From CAIWHR01 sp963708855 (lineage in GTDB: Bacteria > Pseudomonadota > Gammaproteobacteria > Burkholderiales > Casimicrobiaceae), in contig CAVPUM010000001.1 in NCBI GenBank assembly GCA_963708855.1, forward strand, positions 1 to 64,000: a DNA stretch of 64,000 nucleotides, written 5' to 3'. The notes under the pieces were generated by a model. That model was not told the DNA's origin, did not search any database, and worked only from the letters and a program-made list of their open reading frames with translations. Position numbers and translations under genes: made by a program. Below are positions 8,916 to 17,259 of this stretch, in pieces; within the stretch, counting starts at the first letter, position 1, and the number at the start of each line of letters is the position of its first letter.

Positions 8916-10088
8916 ATGTTCCCCATCTGCGAGGCCCCCTTGCTCCGCCGTTTCTGGCTCGTGTTCGCGCAGGCCTGCACGCTATGCCTTGCCGCGCTGT
9001 TCGTCGTGACGACGCTGCGCCCGGACCTCGTCCCCCGTTTCAGCGAGCAGCCGGAGCAGGTCGTGCTGCTGCAGGAAACCTCGACGCCGGTGAGCACGCC
9101 GACGGTCGCCAGTTTTTCCGACGCGGCGAAGAAATCGATGCCCGCGGTCGTCGGCATCTACACGAGCAAGGAGATGCGCCAGCGCGGGTCGCTCCAGGAC
9201 GACCCGCTGCTGCGCCGTTACTTTCCCGACCTCGCCGAGCGGCTGCCGCGGCAGCGTGCGACGAGCCTGGGCTCGGGTGTCATCGTTTCGCCCGAAGGCT
9301 ACGTTCTGACCAACAATCACGTGATCGAGGGCGCCGACGACATCCAGATCGTGCTCGCCGACGGCCGGCGGGTCGCGGCGCGCGTGCGGGGAACGGATCC
9401 CGAATCCGACCTCGCCGTGCTCAAGGCGGACGGCGAGAACTTTCCCGCCATCACGTTCGGCACGCTCGACCGCGTGCAGGTCGGGGATTTCGTGCTCGCG
9501 ATCGGCAATCCCTTCGGCTTCGGCAGCACCGTGACGCTTGGCATCGTCAGCGCGCTCGGCCGCAACCATCTGGGCATCAACCGCTTCGAGGACTTCATCC
9601 AGACCGACGCGGCGATCAATCCCGGCAATTCCGGCGGCGCCCTGGTGGACACCGCCGGCAACCTGATCGGGATCAACAGCACCATCTTCTCCCAGTCGGG
9701 CGGCTCGCTCGGCATCGGTTTCGCGATCCCGGTGTCGCTCGCGCGCACCGTGCTCGAGCAGATCATCAGGGACGGGGCCGTGACGCGCGGCTGGCTGGGG
9801 CTCGAGCCACAGGACGTCAACTTGGAGATCGCCCGGGTGCTCGCGCTCGAGAACGTCGGCGGCGTGCTGATCCGCGGCATCGTGAAAAACGGACCCGCCG
9901 AACGCGCCGGGATTCAGGTGCGCGACGTCGTGCTCGAGATCGACGGCAAACCGACCCGCGACACGCCAACGCTGCTCGCGCGGATCGCCGAACTTCCTCC
10001 GGGCACCACTGTCACGCTGAAGGTCTGGCGCGACCGGAAGCTGCAGGGCATGGACGTCATCGTCGGCCGTCGTCCGCCGGCCCGGTAA
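8916..10088 (+). CDS. degS: Trypsin-like serine endopeptidase, DegS/AlgW type
   Basis: Envelope protease of 390 residues. One N-terminal membrane anchor (about residues 12-33) is followed by a trypsin-like domain with catalytic H135 (TNNHVIEGA), D165 (SDLAVLK) and S239 (NPGNSGGAL), then a single PDZ domain from about 285. One PDZ and an uncleaved anchor fit DegS/AlgW, which cut anti-sigma factors, rather than periplasmic DegP. The start may be the TTG at 8940, judged from the -10 box at 8906-8911. The 3' end overlaps the convergent tatC end by 32 bases. Confidence 0.94.
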   Translation: MFPICEAPLLRRFWLVFAQACTLCLAALFVVTTLRPDLVPRFSEQPEQVVLLQETSTPVSTPTVASFSDAAKKSMPAVVGIYTSKEMRQRGSLQDDPLLRRYFPDLAERLPRQRATSLGSGVIVSPEGYVLTNNHVIEGADDIQIVLADGRRVAARVRGTDPESDLAVLKADGENFPAITFGTLDRVQVGDFVLAIGNPFGFGSTVTLGIVSALGRNHLGINRFEDFIQTDAAINPGNSGGALVDTAGNLIGINSTIFSQSGGSLGIGFAIPVSLARTVLEQIIRDGAVTRGWLGLEPQDVNLEIARVLALENVGGVLIRGIVKNGPAERAGIQVRDVVLEIDGKPTRDTPTLLARIAELPPGTTVTLKVWRDRKLQGMDVIVGRRPPAR

Positions 10089-10851
10089 CCGGCTCCGCCG
10101 CCGCATTGTCGCCGACCGGCGGGACGAAAAAGCGCGCCATCAGCATCCCGAGCTCGTAGAGCAGCCACAACGGAACGGCAAGCAGCAGCTGCGACACGAC
10201 GTCGGGCGGAGTGAAGATGGCGCCGGCGACGAACGCGCCGACGACCACGTACGAGCGGATCGAGCGCAGCTTCTCGAGCGAGACCATGCCCATGCGCACC
10301 AGCACGATCACGACGACCGGAACCTCGAAGGTGACCCCGAAGGCGATGAACATCGTCAGCACGAACGAGAGATACTTGTCGATGTCGGTCATCATCGTCA
10401 CGCCCTCGGGCGCGTACGACGCGAAGAAACCGAACGCGATCGGGAAGACGACGAAGTAGGCGAACGACATTCCGAACAGGAAGAACAGGAAGCTCGACAC
10501 GATCACCGGGATCGCCAGCCGCTTTTCATGGTGATAGAGGCCCGGCGCGACGAACGCCCACACCTGCCAGAGCACGTACGGCAGCGCGAGCACGAACGCC
10601 GCCATGAGCGTGACTTTGAGCGGCACCAGGAACGTTCCGGTGACGTCGGTCGCGATCATCGTGGCGCCCTTGGGCAGCGCATGCAGCAGCGGGGCCGCCA
10701 GCGCCGCATAGATGTCCTTCGACCAGGGAAACAGGCAGAACAGCACGACGACGACCGCGAGGATCGCGCGCACCAGCCTCGTGCGCAGCTCGAAGAGGTG
10801 CGAGAGGAAAGTCTCCTGCGGGGCGTCCGGCGGCGGATGCGGATCGCTCAT
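10057..10851 (-). CDS. tatC: Twin-arginine translocase subunit TatC
   Basis: Polytopic receptor of the Tat export system, 264 residues, six membrane helices. The N-terminus has the family SHLFELRTRL element (residues about 16-25), and the conserved FxxFAPGL-type segment appears as AFVAPGLYHHEK. It recognises twin-arginine signals such as that on PetA. It is last in tatABC. A 21-codon ORF with a GGAG site bridges tatB and tatC, and its stop overlaps the tatC ATG (ATGA). Confidence 0.98.
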   Translation of the reverse strand: MSDPHPPPDAPQETFLSHLFELRTRLVRAILAVVVVLFCLFPWSKDIYAALAAPLLHALPKGATMIATDVTGTFLVPLKVTLMAAFVLALPYVLWQVWAFVAPGLYHHEKRLAIPVIVSSFLFFLFGMSFAYFVVFPIAFGFFASYAPEGVTMMTDIDKYLSFVLTMFIAFGVTFEVPVVVIVLVRMGMVSLEKLRSIRSYVVVGAFVAGAIFTPPDVVSQLLLAVPLWLLYELGMLMARFFVPPVGDNAAAEPVTGPADDGRR

Positions 10852-10920
10852 CGCCGGCAGCGCGCAGGCTCGCCGCGAAGCGGCCGAAAACAACCCCGGT
10901 GACGTGTCGGCATCCGCTCC

Positions 10921-11337
10921 TCAGCCACGGTCGAAGCCCGGCAGCGACGCCTGCCGCGGCGCGTCCTGGGCAGCGGGAGCGTCGTCGAAGACGGGTGGCG
11001 GATGCGGCACCGCCGCCGGTGTCGGTGCCATGCTCCCGGCAGCCGCCGCATTGAGATCGGTCTCGACGGCACGGACGCCGGACTGGATCTCGGTCGCCGC
11101 CGCGGACATCGACGACTCGAAGCCGGTCGCGGCGGTCTTCACCTCCGCCTGCAGCTTCTTCAATTCCTCGAGTTGCAGCTCGCGATTGATGTCCGACTTC
11201 ACGTCGGCGACGTAGCGCTGCAACCGGCCGAAGAGATGACCGAGCGTGCGCGCGGTCTTCGGCAGCTTCTCAGGGCCGAGCACGATCAGCGCGACGACCG
11301 CGATGACCATGATCTCGCTGATGCCGATGTCGAACAT
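10921..11337 (-). CDS. tatB: Sec-independent translocase subunit TatB
   Basis: Single-span membrane protein of 138 residues that forms the Tat receptor with TatC. The N-terminal helix MFDIGISEIMVIAVVAL is followed by the LGPEKLP hinge and an amphipathic helix. Further on is a predicted coiled region (residues about 45-95) and a Pro/Ala-rich tail. It sits 64 bases after tatA. Confidence 0.97.
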   Translation of the reverse strand: MFDIGISEIMVIAVVALIVLGPEKLPKTARTLGHLFGRLQRYVADVKSDINRELQLEELKKLQAEVKTAATGFESSMSAAATEIQSGVRAVETDLNAAAAGSMAPTPAAVPHPPPVFDDAPAAQDAPRQASLPGFDRG

Positions 11338-11401
11338 GGGGGTCGGGCGTCGAGCGAGGCGCGTTCAACGCGGGCACCGGGACGTGCCCGACACCGGCGG
11401 C

Positions 11402-11644
11402 TCAGCCCTGCTGCGTCCGCTCCTTCTTGACTTCGCCCTCGATCGTCGCGCCGCCGAGCTTGGCGGCGGGTGCCTCGGCTTCCTTCGCCGCGCTGGCGGC
11501 GTCCTCGGCACCCTTGACGCCTTCCTTGAATCCCTTGACGGCGCCTCCGAGATCCTGGCCGATGTTGCGCAACTTCTTCGTGCCGAAGATCAGCAGGACG
11601 ACCACCAGTACGATCAGCCAGTGCCAGATGCTCATCGAACCCAT
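11402..11644 (-). CDS. tatA: Sec-independent translocase subunit TatA
   Basis: Pore-forming Tat subunit of 80 residues. SIWHWLIVLVVVLLIFG is the membrane helix, then the FGTKKLRNIG hinge and the amphipathic DLGGAVKGFKEG helix. A GGAG six bases before the first ATG supports the start at 11644 over the in-frame ATG at 11635. It is 22 bases downstream of hinT. Confidence 0.97.
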   Translation of the reverse strand: MGSMSIWHWLIVLVVVLLIFGTKKLRNIGQDLGGAVKGFKEGVKGAEDAASAAKEAEAPAAKLGGATIEGEVKKERTQQG

Positions 11645-11666
11645 GCGATTCTCCTTCCGTAGGTGT

Positions 11667-12023
11667 TCAGTCGGGGTTGCGCGCCACCATGGTGCCCAGC
11701 GGTATCGGCCCGCCGATCACGTGGACGTGGAGATGCATCACGTCCTGCCGGCCGATCCGGCCGGTATTGACGACCGTGCGAAAACCCTCCGGCGACCCCT
11801 GCTCGCGCGCGAGGCGGCCCGTCAACACCATGATGCGACCGAGCAAACCCGCATCGTCGGCCGTGGCGCTCGCCAGCGAAGCGATGTGCCGCTTGGGCAC
11901 CAGCATGAAATGCACCGGCGCCAGCGGGTGAATGTCGTGGAAGCCGACGACCTCGTCGTCCTCGTAGACCTTTCGCGACGGTATCTCGCCCCGCACGATC
12001 TTGCAGAAAATGCAGTCCTGCAC
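11667..12023 (-). CDS. hinT: HIT-family nucleotide hydrolase (HinT-like)
   Basis: Purine nucleoside phosphoramidase-like protein of 118 residues. The N-terminal CIFCKIV metal/zinc element (residues 4-10) and the catalytic triad motif HLHVHV near the C-terminus define the family. The frame continues upstream, but a GTG at 12023 with GGAG eight bases earlier gives the standard length. It sits between hisE and tatA, a placement common in betaproteobacteria. Confidence 0.94.
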   Translation of the reverse strand: MQDCIFCKIVRGEIPSRKVYEDDEVVGFHDIHPLAPVHFMLVPKRHIASLASATADDAGLLGRIMVLTGRLAREQGSPEGFRTVVNTGRIGRQDVMHLHVHVIGGPIPLGTMVARNPD

Positions 12024-12081
12024 CGTTCCGTCTCCGTTCTTCAACAATCTGCCGACCCGCCGGCCACAGCCGAGGCCGCCG

Positions 12082-12420
12082 TCACGTCTTGCGCGCGGCT
12101 TTCTCGGCAAGGCCCGGGATTCCTTCGCGCCGCGTCAGTTCCGCGCGCACATCGGCGGGGCCCAGCCCGTGCCGGGCGAGCAGTACGAGGCAGTGAAACC
12201 AGAGGTCCGCGACCTCGGCGATGATTCGCAGTCTATCACCGTCCTTCGCTGCCATGACCGTCTCGGTCGCCTCCTCGCCGATCTTCTTCAGAATGGCGTC
12301 GTCGCCCTTGGCGACCAGTGCGGCGACGTACGACGAAGCCGGATCGGCGGCAACGCGCGCTGCAATCGTCGCCGCCAGCCGGTCGAGGATGTCCGGCCGG
12401 TGCGTATCGCGTTCAGCCAT
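12082..12420 (-). CDS. hisE: Phosphoribosyl-ATP pyrophosphatase
   Basis: Second enzyme of histidine synthesis, hydrolysing PR-ATP to PR-AMP and pyrophosphate; 112 residues. The all-alpha MazG-like fold shows the metal motif KKIGEEATETV and the downstream EVADLWFH. It is a separate protein from HisI, overlapping the hisI end by eight bases, so the two are translated in sequence. Confidence 0.97.
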   Translation of the reverse strand: MAERDTHRPDILDRLAATIAARVAADPASSYVAALVAKGDDAILKKIGEEATETVMAAKDGDRLRIIAEVADLWFHCLVLLARHGLGPADVRAELTRREGIPGLAEKAARKT

Positions 12421-12832
12421 GGCCGTAGATGGCCTGCGGATCCTTGATCACCGGCTCGACACCGATCCAGCGATCGCCTTCCAGACGCTGGAAAAAACAA
12501 TGCTCGCGTCCGGTGTGGCAGGCGATGCCGCCGACCTGCTCGACCCGGAGAAGAATTGCATCGCTGTCGCAATCGAGCCGGATCTCCTGCACCCGCTGCA
12601 CATGGCCCGATGCTTCGCCCTTGCGCCACAACCGGCGGCGCGAGCGCGACCAGTAGTGCGCCTCCCCGGTTTCGGCCGTGCGCGCGAGCGCCTCGCGGTT
12701 CATCCAGGCGAGCGTCAGCACCCTGCCCGTCCCGGCATCCTGCGCGATCGCCGCGACGAGGCCGTCGTTCGCCCAATTCACCTGTTCGAGCCAATCCATG
12801 TCGAAGGCCGCGGGTTCCGCGCTGCGCGTCAA
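12413..12832 (-). CDS. hisI: Phosphoribosyl-AMP cyclohydrolase
   Basis: Third histidine enzyme, opening the purine ring of PR-AMP; 139 residues. Metal-site features include the LTLAWMNREAL element, WSRSR and LDCDSDAILLRVEQ, followed by the GGIACHTGREHCFF motif whose cysteines bind zinc. The 308-base gap to hisF upstream is the largest inside the his cluster and contains repeats. Confidence 0.97.
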   Translation of the reverse strand: MTRSAEPAAFDMDWLEQVNWANDGLVAAIAQDAGTGRVLTLAWMNREALARTAETGEAHYWSRSRRRLWRKGEASGHVQRVQEIRLDCDSDAILLRVEQVGGIACHTGREHCFFQRLEGDRWIGVEPVIKDPQAIYGHG

Positions 12833-13140
12833 ACGGCGAGTGTTCTGCGGTTTCTTCGGATAGTCAAGGACCGACCGACCGAAGCGCGTCGGAGCGCGAC
12901 CGGCGACAACATGGCCGCCTCGTTGGGCCGTCCTCGCGTGTGATACCTCACGCGTCGGCGGCTGCGCCCGATTCGCCCCGGTCGCCGGTCCCGGCCCATC
13001 ATCGTCAGTCGTTGCGCGGTGCTGTCGCCGACCCTTCCGCCTTCGGGGTCGGATCCCCGCTCAAGAAGCGAGCGGGGCCCCTCCTTCCCCCTACGGCGTC
13101 GTATCCCCATGCACTACCCGCGGGGCCCCTGCTTCCCGGC
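12833..13140 (-). other. 308-base hisF-hisI gap with repeats and a hairpin
   Basis: No full gene is seen. Read on the minus strand, a 17-codon ORF opens at a GTG overlapping the hisF stop (13144) and ends at 13091. The first part holds two diverged copies of a segment of about 50 bases (see the repeat entry). The remaining 200 bases hold GC-rich sequence without recognised sites. A new promoter for hisI could lie here, but I see no clear -10 box. Confidence 0.55.
13033..13136 (-). repeat. Family C repeat, two diverged direct copies
   Basis: On the minus strand both copies share the opening AAGnAGGGGCCCCGC and the later GGGGAT(A/C)CGAC(G/C)CCG(T/A)AGG. The copies cover roughly 13088-13136 and 13033-13087. 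The second contains a perfect eight-base stem, CCCCGCTC at 13055-13062 with GAGCGGGG at 13070-13077, loop of seven. The first encodes the peptide of the small ORF that overlaps the hisF stop. Confidence 0.6.
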
Positions 13141-13902
13141 TCACGTGCGTACCTCGATGCCCGCCGCGGCCATCGCGGTTTTCGCCTGTCCGATCGTGAA
13201 CTCGCCGTAGTGGAAGATCGTGGCGGCGAGGACCGCGTCGGCACCTCCGGCGACGATGCCGTCGACCAGGTCGGAGAGCGAGCCGACGCCCCCTGACGCG
13301 ATCACCGGCACGTCGACCGCGTCCACCACTGCTCGCGTCAGCGCCAGATCGAAACCGGTGCGCACGCCATCGCGATCCATGCTGGTGAGAAGGATCTCGC
13401 CGGCGCCGCGGGCGACGACCTCGCGCGCCCATTCCACCGCATCGAGCGCGGTCGGCGTGCGCCCGCCGTGCGTGTAGACGCGCCATGCACCGGGCGCGGA
13501 CTGCTTCGCGTCGATCGCCGCGACGATGCACTGCGCGCCGTAGCGCCCGGCGGCCGCCTCGAACAACGCGGGGTTGGCGACGCCGGCCGTGTTGATGCTG
13601 ACCTTGTCGGCGCCGGCGTTGAGCAGCGCCCGGATGTCGTCGATCGAGTTGACGCCGCCGCCGACGGTGAGCGGAATGAACACGACGTCCGCGACCGCCT
13701 CGATCATGTGGTACAGCAGATCGCGTGTCTCCACGCTCGCACGAATGTCCAGGAAGGCGAGTTCGTCGGCGCCCTCTCTGTCATATCGCCGCGCGACCTC
13801 GACGGGATCGCCGGCATCGCGGAGGTTGACGAAGTTCACACCCTTGACCACGCGGCCGGCGGCCACGTCGAGACAGGGGATGATGCGTTTGGCGAGTCCC
13901 AT
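13141..13902 (-). CDS. hisF: Imidazole glycerol phosphate synthase, cyclase subunit
   Basis: TIM-barrel cyclase of 253 residues that, with HisH, makes imidazole glycerol phosphate and AICAR from PRFAR and glutamine. The start MGLAKRIIPCLDV carries the first catalytic Asp (D12), and the second lies in IDAKQ. Phosphate-binding loops GGGVNS and ASGGVGS are present. The frame stays open 31 codons upstream to 13995, through a repeat-like segment in the hisA-hisF gap. The ATG at 13902 gives the family N-terminus. Confidence 0.97.
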   Translation of the reverse strand: MGLAKRIIPCLDVAAGRVVKGVNFVNLRDAGDPVEVARRYDREGADELAFLDIRASVETRDLLYHMIEAVADVVFIPLTVGGGVNSIDDIRALLNAGADKVSINTAGVANPALFEAAAGRYGAQCIVAAIDAKQSAPGAWRVYTHGGRTPTALDAVEWAREVVARGAGEILLTSMDRDGVRTGFDLALTRAVVDAVDVPVIASGGVGSLSDLVDGIVAGGADAVLAATIFHYGEFTIGQAKTAMAAAGIEVRT

Positions 13903-14016
13903 GAACGTTGGTATGGGGTCCGATACGGAAGGGCGGGGCGCGGCGGGCTGCCTTGGCTTCACGAAGCCCGCCGACGCTCGCTGCGCCCCGCGCATGCGCG
14001 TGCCTCGCCCTGCCGG

Positions 14017-14751
14017 TCAGGTGCCCTTGGCCGCCTTCATCGCCGCCTTGAAGTCGAGCTTGCCCTCGTACAGCGCACGCCCGGCAATGGCGCCGATGAT
14101 GCCCTCCTTCTCGTAGGGGACGAGGTGCAGGATGTCCTGGATCGAAGCGATCCCTCCCGACGCGATCACCGGAATCCTGAGCTCGCGCGCAAGCTTCACT
14201 GTGGCTTCGACGTTGACACCCGTCAGCATGCCGTCGCGGCCGATGTCCGTGTAGATGATCGCCTCGACGCCGTAGTCCTCGAACTTCTTGGCGAGGTCGA
14301 CGACGTCGTGGCCGGTCATCTTCGACCAGCCGTCGGTCGCCACCTTGCCCTCGCGCGCATCGAGACCGACGATGATGTGGCCGGGAAAGGCGTAGCAGGC
14401 ATCGTGCAGGAAACCCGGATTCTTGACGGCGGCCGTGCCGATGATCACGTAGGTGATGCCGTCGTCGAGGTAGCGCTCGATGGTGTCGAGATCGCGGATG
14501 CCCCCGCCGAGCTGCACCGGTATCTCCTCGCCGATCACGCTGACGATTTCGCGGATGGCGAGCTCGTTCTTCGGCACGCCGGCGACGGCGCCGTTGAGAT
14601 CGACGATGTGCAGTCGCTCGGCGCCCTGCTCGAGCCAGTGCTGCGCCATGGCCGCCGGATCCTCCGAAAACACCGTGGCCGAGTGCATTTCGCCCTGCTT
14701 CAGGCGAACGCAATGGCCGTCCTTGACGTCGATCGCGGGAATGATCTGCAT
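14017..14751 (-). CDS. hisA: ProFAR isomerase (HisA)
   Basis: TIM-barrel isomerase of 244 residues converting ProFAR to PRFAR. The start MQIIPAIDVKDGHCVRL holds catalytic D8, and the second Asp is in IIYTDIGRDGML. Phosphate loops are LGGGIRD and ASGGIAS. It follows hisH by 64 bases and precedes hisF by 114 bases. That second gap contains an inverted repeat (GGCGGGCT with AGCCCGCC). Confidence 0.97.
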   Translation of the reverse strand: MQIIPAIDVKDGHCVRLKQGEMHSATVFSEDPAAMAQHWLEQGAERLHIVDLNGAVAGVPKNELAIREIVSVIGEEIPVQLGGGIRDLDTIERYLDDGITYVIIGTAAVKNPGFLHDACYAFPGHIIVGLDAREGKVATDGWSKMTGHDVVDLAKKFEDYGVEAIIYTDIGRDGMLTGVNVEATVKLARELRIPVIASGGIASIQDILHLVPYEKEGIIGAIAGRALYEGKLDFKAAMKAAKGT

Positions 14752-14815
14752 GGCGGCGGGAGACGACGGGGGGAGGATGGGAGACCGACAGGAGCGTCGG
14801 CAAACACGAAGAGGG

Positions 14816-15460
14816 CTAGCTCTGTCCGTCCCAGGCAACGAAATTGGCGAGCAGCTGCAACCCTGCGCTCTGGCTCTTTTCCGGATGGAATTGCGTCGCG
14901 AAGATATTAGCCCGTGCGATGGCGCAAGTAAACCGCGCCGGATACTCGACCGTTCCCACCGTCAGCCCGGGGTCGGTCGGCACGGGGTGGTAGCTGTGCG
15001 CGAAATAGAAGCGCGAGCCGTCCGCGATACCGGCCCACAGCGGATGCATCCGGGTCTGGCGCACCGGGCTCCAGCCCATGTGCGGCACCTTGAGCCGCTG
15101 CCCTCCAGGCAGCGCCATGGCCTCGTCGCGAAACCGGACGACGCGGCCCGCAAAGAGCGCGAGACCCGGCGTCGGTCCCTCCTCGCTCGTCTCGAACAAC
15201 ATCTGCAGACCGAGGCAGATGCCCAGAAACGGCCGCGTCGCGGCGGCCTCGACGACAACGTCACGCAATCCGCTCTCGTCCAGACAGCGCATGCAGTCTG
15301 GCATCGCGCTCTGTCCCGGCAGCACCACCCGGGCCGCGCCGCGTATCACGGCTGGATCGGAGGAAACGACGATGCTGCGCTCTGGCGCGACGTGCGCGAG
15401 CGCCTTCGCCACCGAGCGAAGATTGCCCATCCCGTAATCGACGACGGCGATGTCGGTCAT
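14816..15460 (-). CDS. hisH: Imidazole glycerol phosphate synthase, glutaminase subunit
   Basis: Class-I glutamine amidotransferase of 214 residues supplying ammonia to HisF. The catalytic triad is C82 (LGICLGLQML), H192 and E194 (QFHPEKS). The oxyanion strand region PGQSAMPD is near residues 48-55. The frame is open upstream to 15610, but the ATG at 15460 gives the family start MTDIAVVDYGMGN. Confidence 0.97.
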   Translation of the reverse strand: MTDIAVVDYGMGNLRSVAKALAHVAPERSIVVSSDPAVIRGAARVVLPGQSAMPDCMRCLDESGLRDVVVEAAATRPFLGICLGLQMLFETSEEGPTPGLALFAGRVVRFRDEAMALPGGQRLKVPHMGWSPVRQTRMHPLWAGIADGSRFYFAHSYHPVPTDPGLTVGTVEYPARFTCAIARANIFATQFHPEKSQSAGLQLLANFVAWDGQS

Positions 15461-15494
15461 CAGCGGCCTGCGCTCGGCCGACGGCTGCGAGCGG

Positions 15495-16091
15495 CTAGAG
15501 CGCCCCTTTCGTCGACGGAACGGCACCCGCCGCGCGGGCATCGCGGGCGATGGCCATCCTGAGCGCGCGGGCGAAAGCCTTGAACACCGTCTCGGCCTGA
15601 TGATGGGCATTCTGTCCGCGCAGGTTGTCCACGTGCAGCGTCACCTGCGCATGATTGACGAAGCCCTGGAAGAACTCGTGCGCAAGGTCGACGTCGAAAG
15701 TGCCGATCATCGCGCGGGTAAAGGGCACGTGGAACTCGAGCCCGGGCCGCCCCGAAAGATCGATGACGACGCGCGACAGCGCCTCGTCGAGCGGCACGTA
15801 GGCGTGCCCGTACCGGATGAGCCCTCGCTTGTCGCCCAGCGCCTGCGCCACCGCCTGTCCCAGCGTGATGCCGATGTCCTCGACCGTGTGATGCGCGTCG
15901 ATGTGCAGATCGCCCGTGGCGCGCACGACGAGGTCGATCACTCCGTGCCGCGCCACCTGGTCCAGCATGTGGTCGAGAAACGGCACGCCGGTCGCGAGCT
16001 CGGCGCGACCGGCGCCATCGAGGTCCACCTCGACGGCGATCCGGGTCTCGTTCGTATTGCGCTCGACCTTGGCGCGGCGGGATTTCGGCAT
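15495..16091 (-). CDS. hisB: Imidazoleglycerol-phosphate dehydratase, monofunctional
   Basis: Mn-dependent dehydratase of 198 residues. Metal-binding motifs FLDHMLDQVARHG, DLHIDAHHTVEDIG and the late NAHHQAE are all present. Length shows the monofunctional form, without the histidinol-phosphatase domain fused in enterobacteria; that activity must be encoded elsewhere. It starts seven bases after the hisC stop. Confidence 0.97.
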   Translation of the reverse strand: MPKSRRAKVERNTNETRIAVEVDLDGAGRAELATGVPFLDHMLDQVARHGVIDLVVRATGDLHIDAHHTVEDIGITLGQAVAQALGDKRGLIRYGHAYVPLDEALSRVVIDLSGRPGLEFHVPFTRAMIGTFDVDLAHEFFQGFVNHAQVTLHVDNLRGQNAHHQAETVFKAFARALRMAIARDARAAGAVPSTKGAL

Positions 16092-16098
16092 CGGGGGC

Positions 16099-17175
16099 CT
16101 ATCGAAGGTTTTCCAGCGCCGCGAGCAGCGCGTCGTTCTCGGCCGGCGTGCCGACGGTGATGCGCAGGCAATGCTCGAGCAACGGGTGCCAGCCGTGCAG
16201 GTTCTTCACCAGTATCCCATTCTGCCGCAAATGATCGAACCATCGCGGCGCGTCGGGAACGCGCGCCAGTACGAAGTTGGCTTGCGTCGGGAAGGCGACC
16301 ACGCCAGGCAAGGCGCCGAGCTCGGCGTGCAGCCGCGATCGCTCGGCCCTGATCCGGGCCGCCTGCTCCGCAAGCAGGGCGTCCTCTGCCAGCAGGACCG
16401 TCGCCGCCGCCTGCGTCAGCGCGTTGAGATTATACGGCGGGCGCACCTTGTTCAACTCCGTCGTCCATTCGGGAGCTGCGACGGCATAGCCCAGCCGCAG
16501 CCCCGCCATCCCGATCTTCGAGACGGTGCGCAGCACGACGAGGTTCGGAAACTCGGCGAGGCGCGGCAGGAAACTCGCGTCGGCGAACGCGTGGTAGGCC
16601 TCGTCGACGACGACCATGCCGGGCGCCGCGCGAAGGATCGCCTCGACGTCGGCGGCCGCGAAGAGGTTGCCCGTAGGGTTGTTGGGATAGGCGAGAAAGA
16701 TCAGCGCGGGGCGCTCCCTTTCGATTCCTGCCAGAATTGCGGCGGTATCGAGGGCGAATTGCGCCCGGAGCGGCACGCCGACGAAACGCACGCCGGCATG
16801 GAGCGCGTTCGAGCGGTACATCACAAACGACGGCTCGGGCGCGAGAATCACGGCACCCGGCTTCGCCACCGCCGTGGCGACGATCTGGATCAATTCGTCG
16901 GAGCCGTTGCCGAGGATCAAGCCTAGGGCCTCCGGGATGCCGAAAGCCCGGCGCAGCGCCGACTTGACGGCCTCGGCATCGCCGTCGGGATAGCGATTGA
17001 TCGGCACCGATGCGACTGCAGCCGCGATCCTCTCCTGGACGGCCCGCGGCAGCGGGTAGGGATTCTCCATCGCGTCGAGCTTGATCAATCCTTCGGCGTG
17101 CGCGACCGCATACGCGGACAGCGCGCGGATCTCCGGACGGACGGTGGCCACGACGAAGTCGGAGGGCGTGCGCAT
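16099..17175 (-). CDS. hisC: Histidinol-phosphate aminotransferase
   Basis: PLP-dependent class-I/II aminotransferase of 358 residues. NPYPLP opens the core, LAYPNNPTGN (near residues 161-170) and VDEAYHAF (near 190-197) line the cofactor site, and K220 in TVSKIGMAGLRLGY forms the Schiff base. Its start lies two bases after the stop of the small ORF in the family A repeat that fills the hisD-hisC gap. Confidence 0.97.
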   Translation of the reverse strand: MRTPSDFVVATVRPEIRALSAYAVAHAEGLIKLDAMENPYPLPRAVQERIAAAVASVPINRYPDGDAEAVKSALRRAFGIPEALGLILGNGSDELIQIVATAVAKPGAVILAPEPSFVMYRSNALHAGVRFVGVPLRAQFALDTAAILAGIERERPALIFLAYPNNPTGNLFAAADVEAILRAAPGMVVVDEAYHAFADASFLPRLAEFPNLVVLRTVSKIGMAGLRLGYAVAAPEWTTELNKVRPPYNLNALTQAAATVLLAEDALLAEQAARIRAERSRLHAELGALPGVVAFPTQANFVLARVPDAPRWFDHLRQNGILVKNLHGWHPLLEHCLRITVGTPAENDALLAALENLR

Positions 17176-17259
17176 CGTCAGTGCCCGCCCGGCCGCCCGA
17201 AGGGCAATGACTGCCCCCGCGGGGGGCAGCGAACGCAGAGAGCGTGGGGGCCGTCCATC
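17176..17259 (-). repeat. Family A linker repeat, hisD-hisC gap (short unit)
   Basis: This single unit fills the whole 84-base gap. In the sense of the genes it reads from ATGGACGGCCCCCACGC to GGGCGGCCGGGC. An ORF of 26 codons (17258 to 17178) starts one base after the hisD stop (TGA-G-ATG) and ends two bases before the hisC ATG. Its peptide begins MDGPHALCVRCPPRG and ends GRPGGH. The terminal stem pairs GTCATTGCCC with GGGCACTGAC, one mismatch. Confidence 0.85.
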
